Assembly (NCBI GenBank): GCA_019914995.1
Contig: CM034142.1
Coordinates: forward strand, 620,001-684,000
Direction: 5' to 3'
DNA: 64,000 nt
Source: Acanthochlamys bracteata
Lineage: Eukaryota; Streptophyta; Magnoliopsida; Pandanales; Velloziaceae
A program made the translations under genes and the position numbers. Positions 58,675 to 64,000 of this stretch are shown here, in pieces; within the stretch, counting starts at the first letter, position 1, and every line of letters starts with the position of its first letter. The notes under the pieces were generated by a model. It was not told the origin of the DNA. It saw only the letters and a program-made list of their open reading frames with translations, and made no database searches.

Positions 58675-61600
58675 TCATATTAAGATGTCAATGAATTTTG
58701 TATCTTGAGGTTTCTGAGACTTGTGGCTAGGAGCTTCTGCTGAATTTACCTCATCACATACACGAGGCCGATTCAACTCTTTGGTCGATGAATCCTTACC
58801 TTCGACTTCTGTCATATGACAGGAAATCCCACTTTTTGTGTCGGCGCTTCCATTTTCACTAAGTTGATTTTGAGTACATCTGTTAGGTCCAAATTGGGTT
58901 TCGGCATGAGGCTTAATAGAGGACGGAGCTTGGGATCCTTGCTTCACATTACTTGTCGTTCCAATCTGGTTCTGACTGCCTGTGGTAGTCTGAGACCCGT
59001 CAACTTCATTTGCTTGAGACGGCTGTGCTGGGCGATTTTGCTCATATAGCTCCAGCATTTGATTGCTAACATCTGTATAAACAAGAAGCAATAATTAAAA
59101 GGAGCTTGATTCTGGTATCTTTAGCTAAAAGTTACCAGCAGCAATAAAATACTTGAAAATTTTGGACCTTCCAACTGCCTTGGAGTTACATCAAATTCTT
59201 GCCACCATACTGTTTCACCATCAGATGGCAGCTTTACTTTAAGGAACTTAGCAGCAAGAAAGATGGCACCGGCTGCTATATGGTGAGGCAAAAACTGCAG
59301 GCAGAGGGATGTCCGCAGCCTGCATATCCCTTCTAAGAATGTAAAGTAGAAAACTTTTAGAAAAATAAAAGAATTCCGGGTAACTTAGTCGGGAATACCC
59401 ATCATTCACGAAATTCCATGCAACTTGAGCTAGAGCATTTTGCCCAATGTTGAATTTCTTAAATGCTTCAACCAGAGGCTTGTAAGGGTGAAGCACATTC
59501 AGCTCAAAACCAAGTGTCGCCAGAACAACCCTCTCTCCAAGCAGAATTAATTCTTTTTGTTGTTCATATACTTCCTGACCGTGAGAATAAATGAAAGGAA
59601 GTGTTAAAACTCGAGAACCAAAGTTACAATCTACAGGTACTTCTATATGGCAAAGGAATAACAAAAGAAAGGATCCAGGATGAATTAACAAGGAGCACAA
59701 ATAGTGAACAGAAGAAAACAGAACTTGGCGTCAAAAGTGTAAGCAAAAGGATAATATCTGCTGTCATATTAATTTGACAGTTATTCAACATTCTAAACAA
59801 ATGTGAGAGGTTACCTTTTGTTGTTTGATTCTCTGGATTGCCGAAGGATCTTTCTTATAGATGATTTCATAAGATACAAGGATTACATCCTTCAAAGGGC
59901 GAGGGGTTTCTTCAACCTTGCCTGCAAGGAACATGCAGACTGTTGCAATTGTCTGCAGAAAACCAAAGATCAGCCACTCTAGCATCACCCGAGAGCAAAT
60001 AAAACAAAATCACTCGTGTACATTAAGGACTTTATAGTAACGTCAGTATAAGGATGATCCATATCCATAATAGGAAGTTTATTTTGTGCAAATGAAATTA
60101 CTGTGAAAACCAGTAAAGTAATTCCAAAATGATTCAAACAACACTGAGGAAACTCAAACACAACCAAGCATACTACTAAACCACTCAACAAAACATTAGT
60201 ACTGCCGAAATGAACAGCAGGCACTATCACAGATACACAGTTATTGGGACGGATTGTACACCCATAACAATATGAGACTTTAGAAGCAAGTAGATTGAAA
60301 ACACAATGACTCTCAAACAAAAAATGCTACCTTTTAATTGATAATGTAGTGACTGATATATCTGCACAGGTATATATTGTTATTTGACATAAATGCCTAA
60401 TAACAGCAACACTTGCTCGAAATTAGTATGTAACACAGACACATCAGCATCAATTATAAATAATAGGGACGATAAATGCCATACTTGGACAATGACCATA
60501 AGCAGAAAAGGAAGACGTGTATTTGTTAACATGACTAAGTGCAGCGGTTAAGTAAGCAGGCTAGAAAGTTGCACAAATTAGAGGAGATGAAGGGTCTACA
60601 TGGCACATTCAATCTAAGATAAAAATATCTAATTGACATTAGGTAAGAACGTTTCAAATAGAAATGTTAAATCAGCAACCCATTAAACACATACAAAATC
60701 GAAGCCATGCGAAGTGGCAATAACTACAATTGCAACTCTGATTAAAATTTTACAGTGACATAGTCACATATAATTAAAGATTTAACCACAATTGATCTTT
60801 AGAATATTGGAATATTGAAACTTATGGTAAGATGTTGTGGAAACACTTGACTCACAAATCAATTAGCAACAACAGGTGTAAATAAAATTTTAAAAGAGAC
60901 ATCTAATGTTTCGAAATCTATACTTGAATAACAACAAAATACGCACCCTTCTGTCATTCTTGGCATGAGACTGGCGAAGGAAAAAGCGATGACAGAATAC
61001 GATTGCAGTAGCAATTGTTACTTGAGGTCTGCCAAAACATAAACAATGAACAAACTATCCATCAATCCTAATGCAGGAAATCATTACTAGGTGAAAGCAG
61101 GTAACTAAATTGTTACTTTAAATCAGCCCACAGTTAATAGTCAATTACATCCATCAAATGCATACAAAGAGCAAAAGTGCGAGACATACAAAGCAAACAT
61201 TTTATACTCACATTCTCAAATAGTGCAACTTCATTATACTCAATATTTAAGGTAAGGGTTGGGACTAATCAAGCATCCAATATTTAAACAAAGAGCAAAA
61301 GTGCGAGACATACAAAGCAAACATTTTATACTCACATTCTCAAATAGGGCAACTTCATTATACTCAATATTAAGGTAAGGGTTGGGACTAATCAAGCATC
61401 CAATATGAGAGCATGGTATACAAATTATAAAGAAACAAGAGCACTAAAAGAATAATCGACTAACCTAACATCAATAGAATTTCTGCTTACAATGAAGAGC
61501 TAACAAATCCACTTACACTTTTAATCTCATGCCCAAGTCTTGTAAAAAGGTGCAATAAGATTTTCTCAAGTAAGTTTCTTTCTTCAAGTCGATGCCATCT

Positions 61601-61749
61601 TTTCTGGATGGAGAATTATCTTCAATTTCCTTCCGAGAGAAATACCATCTTGAGCCATAAGGACTAGCATCCTCCTGTTTATCACAGCTATTATGCGCCA
61701 GCTTCCCTAGTCCATTAATTAAGGATTCACCTGGTACAGACCCAGCCAT
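58675..61749 (-). CDS. Cyclin T (P-TEFb cyclin), six exons
   Basis: The regulatory subunit that pairs with CDK9/CDKC to phosphorylate the RNA polymerase II C-terminal domain. Exons (minus): 61749-61517, 61028-60947, 59952-59815, 59574-59399, 59319-59168, 59072-58675; phases match and the product is 392 aa. The first cyclin box starts at [20 protein letters not shown] (about residue 33) and continues through [35 protein letters not shown] and [17 protein letters not shown]. The second box includes [57 protein letters not shown] and [14 protein letters not shown] polar, Q/S/T-rich tail follows without further domains, shorter than the tail of the longest plant T-type cyclins. The start is the first true ATG in the exon. 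Intron 1 carries a 124-bp tandem duplication. Confidence 0.95.
59953..60946 (-). other. Intron 2 of the cyclin T gene
   Basis: A 994-bp intron between AKNDRR and TIATVCMF. No repeat or open frame of note. Confidence 0.85.
61164..61407. repeat. 124-bp tandem duplication in cyclin T intron 1
   Basis: Two adjacent copies start with ACAAAGAGCAAAAGTGCGAG at 61164 and 61288. They differ by a T/G substitution (CAAATAGTGC against CAAATAGGGC) and by loss of one T, so the duplication is recent. Confidence 0.92.
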
Positions 61750-63660
61750 CTTCAAAGAGAAGAATGGACAATTTCATGCAGCAACATCTGAAGTCAATAT
61801 CTGATGTAACACCCAGAAAGAAAGCAAATGAAACAAAAGGGAATAGGCAAACTTCTAATACTGCATGCTCATATCCCATAAGTAATAACAGAACTGTTAC
61901 AGAAACTGCTTTAAAAATGCCATCTTCATATATTTATTTGCTCCAAACATTGACATTAAATCATAAGATACCCAAACTTACATAAGAATCTCTACAGGCC
62001 ACCAGTGTACTACCTCCATCTAGTAATGAACACAATTACCACGAGTGTTTATGACCTACCTAAAAATACTAACCCACTCATTGGCAGCTTTAGGTCACCA
62101 GGTTTTTATGAATTTGACTAGCACATGTATAGCTGTAAACAACAGTCAAATTGCTGAGTGGATAGAAAGAAAATTAAACACAAAATTGAACGAGCAATGC
62201 AGCTTTCAATTTGTAATCATCTTAGCTCTCACATTTACAGCAAAGGGACCCCCTCACAAGTGTACCAGAAAGGACTTCAAATTCCAAAGGCAAGAACATC
62301 CAATAATGATAAAAAGATTTGGAAACAAAAGCTGCGCATGTATCCTAAGATCTCATACAAGATCACAGAGAACCATGGCGAGTCACAAAAGTAAGCATTC
62401 ATGTTGTGGCAGGCTGAGTTGGCCTTCCTTTGTTAGTCATTGATCTTCTCACTATTATGATTTTTCTTTAGTATTAAATTCTTTTCTAGTCACACACATG
62501 TAACTATTATGACCAACAAATATGTTACTATCTTGTAAAACCTAGCAGCCGTTCTCAAGCCAGCACATCAATCCTTGATACAAAACTAACTCCTGGAAGG
62601 GCGAACCTATGTTTAAATTCGAATGCTCGCAATGTATGTATTATCATATTGGAATATATCTTTCTAAAAGTGCCAAGAAAATACCAATTTAAATGTTATT
62701 CCTTTCAGCTCTAAGAAATGCATGTACTTTCAACCATTCTGAGGCAGAAACTAAAAATGCATGTACTTTCACCCATTCTTATGCAGAAACTAAGTTATTT
62801 AGAAATGTAGAAGTACAATTATACATCAATGTGCTTCTATAAACAAGGAACTGAGAAATTAAATGCAAAAAAGACATCATTAATTCATCAAGAAGGTTTG
62901 GTCTGTCCATGCACGTACTACATGGTACAACTAGAGTAGAGCAAAACATAAACAAACACGCTCAATCTGCACCTGGACACAGTTAATTAAAACCCGACAA
63001 AGAATTCTGCGCTAAAGAGGCAAGCACTATGCAAGCCATATAAAACTTGATACAGGAAGAAGGTACTTCATTTTTATTATAACCTGAAACGAGTTCCGAA
63101 CCCAGAGTTTCTATGCAAAATATTTTTTCCATGATAAGCTGCGCTAGCAACTTTCATTTGATAATCCCAAAAAGGAGATTATTTTCAAATAAGTAGTAGG
63201 AAATCATGCTCCAATATTCAAACCCCTACTAGAGTTACTTCTTTAATAAAATTTTAAGATCCATAACACTACCGTACCTCAACAGAACGCAATTTTAACC
63301 CTAAGAGAAACTTCATTCAAGTTATACTGCTATAATAGGAAACAAAACATCGATTTAACTAAATTGTAAACGTAATAGCTAAACAGCATGTCAGTAACTT
63401 ATTATTCACTAGAACCAACATTCCAAATAAGAAAATCTTAAAACCCTAACACGACAAACAATCAAAACCAATTCATTACAAGAACAAACAAATCCAATAA
63501 AGCAAAACAACCCTAAAACTGACCTCTTGAAAACTGCGAGCGTGAGAAATTCAAGCGCGGAAGGAGTGGAAAAGGAACCCAAACAAAAACAAAAACAAAA
63601 GAAAAGCTGCTTTTGTGGAGCAGAGGTGAAGAAATCGGTGATCGTGTTCGAACGAATTTA
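61750..63660 (-). other. 5' leader of the cyclin T gene
   Basis: A noncoding first exon is likely at about 63523-63640, ending with sense TTTTCAAGAG then GTCAG. The acceptor before the ATG is probably the AAG immediately preceding it (sense CTTTGAAG). The intron between is about 1.7 kb with one 39-bp tandem duplication and no gene. Confidence 0.45.
62716..62793. repeat. 39-bp tandem duplication
   Basis: AAATGCATGTACTTTCAACC followed by ATTCTGAGGCAGAAACTAA is repeated directly with three or four changes. Confidence 0.85.
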
Positions 63661-64000
63661 GAGGAAATCAAAAAATTTTAATATTAGATAGTCGAATGAA
63701 TTACAACGATACCATAGAGATTTTATAATAGACCGACAGATTCAAACCGACAATATGACACGAATTTCTTGATGGCAGGCTGTAAGATTTAGAAGAGAAT
63801 ATTTTATGTGAGACGGGAAGACTAAATTCGAACGTTTTTTCGGTTGATTCTTAGTTGGGTTCTGGCGCAAATATGATATGGGCTGGCCCAAAGTGGAATA
63901 TTAAAATTCCATTAAAAAAAAGTTACCAACTTCAAAAGAAAATTATTGAAGAAGTTGGACATCTTTAGAATTATTTATCAAATAAATTTTCTGAAATAAA
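63661..64000. other. Promoter-proximal and upstream DNA of the cyclin T gene
   Basis: AT-rich sequence up to the window edge. A GGGCTGGCCCA word at about 63881-63891 resembles the GGCCCA elements of plant housekeeping promoters. No gene seen. Confidence 0.35.

Noticed and set aside
62045..62443. 132-codon open frame on the plus strand
   Set aside because: It falls in the cyclin T leader intron, has no recognised domain, and overlaps another open frame of similar length in a different register.
1..64000. CRISPR arrays, prophage, bacterial operons, endogenous viral genes, LTR retrotransposon domains
   Set aside because: None was seen. Genes have plant-type introns and spacing, and no reverse transcriptase, integrase or capsid-like frames were found.
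1..64000. tRNA or rRNA genes
   Set aside because: I saw no cloverleaf-compatible segment with conserved tRNA box motifs and no rRNA-like stretch; a covariance-model scan was not possible.

Overview
The window is nuclear DNA of a flowering plant, most likely a core eudicot. The protein-coding genes are broken by introns with GT..AG borders and are separated by long, very AT-rich intergenic tracts. Every recognisable protein belongs to a plant or general eukaryotic family (AP2/ERF factor, plant annexin, plastid-type phosphoglycerate mutase, cyclin T). I see no organelle, bacterial or viral genes, no CRISPR array, and no rRNA or tRNA gene.

Layout, left to right. (1) 1-820, minus: a RAP2.4-like AP2/ERF gene that runs off the left edge, with a one-base frame break in a T7 run. 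(2) 6.5-11.0 kb, minus: a nine-exon WD40 gene of the C2A9.03-like family, intact, 450 aa. (3) 14.35-16.1 kb: a probable PIF/Harbinger-type element with a TAA target duplication, carrying one exon of the FACT subunit gene SSRP1. (4) 16.8-19.3 kb, minus: a five-exon PHP-domain phosphoesterase gene. (5) 24.3-28.35 kb, plus: the only clear plus-strand gene, coding for a protein I cannot name but which carries both a D-box and a KEN box and has an E2F site upstream. (6) 29.5-30.5 kb, minus: a decayed copy of the U5 snRNP 40-kDa WD40 gene. (7) 32.9-34.1 kb, minus: a divergent annexin whose first exon I could not place. (8) 35.35-38.27 kb, minus: a metallophosphoesterase gene with several lesions, probably a pseudogene. 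(9) 41.4-49.1 kb, minus: a seven-exon SEN1/UPF1-like superfamily 1 helicase of about 1365 aa. (10) 52.3-54.9 kb, minus: a seven-exon cofactor-dependent phosphoglycerate mutase with a transit-peptide-like N-terminus. (11) 58.7-61.75 kb, minus: a six-exon cyclin T.

The genes form no pathway cluster. Shared themes are general: transcription elongation and RNA handling (cyclin T, the helicase, the SSRP1 fragment, the U5-40K relic), and one candidate cell-cycle protein. Several genes have a noncoding 5' leader that appears to contain an intron, with a TATA box further upstream.

The intergenic DNA is dominated by short AT-rich elements of about 140-260 bp. Their ends resemble Tourist (PIF/Harbinger) inverted repeats, and at three copies I can see 3-bp TAA or TTA target duplications. 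One copy inside a helicase intron sits in the loop of a pre-existing 19-bp-stem hairpin. Local tandem duplications of 31-124 bp recur in introns and spacers.

I found no clear undescribed multi-gene system. The leads I would follow first are the D-box/KEN-box/E2F gene, the gene-fragment-carrying element and the hairpin-loop insertion. All exon borders were read by eye from splice sites and reading-frame continuity; no alignment or expression data were available.
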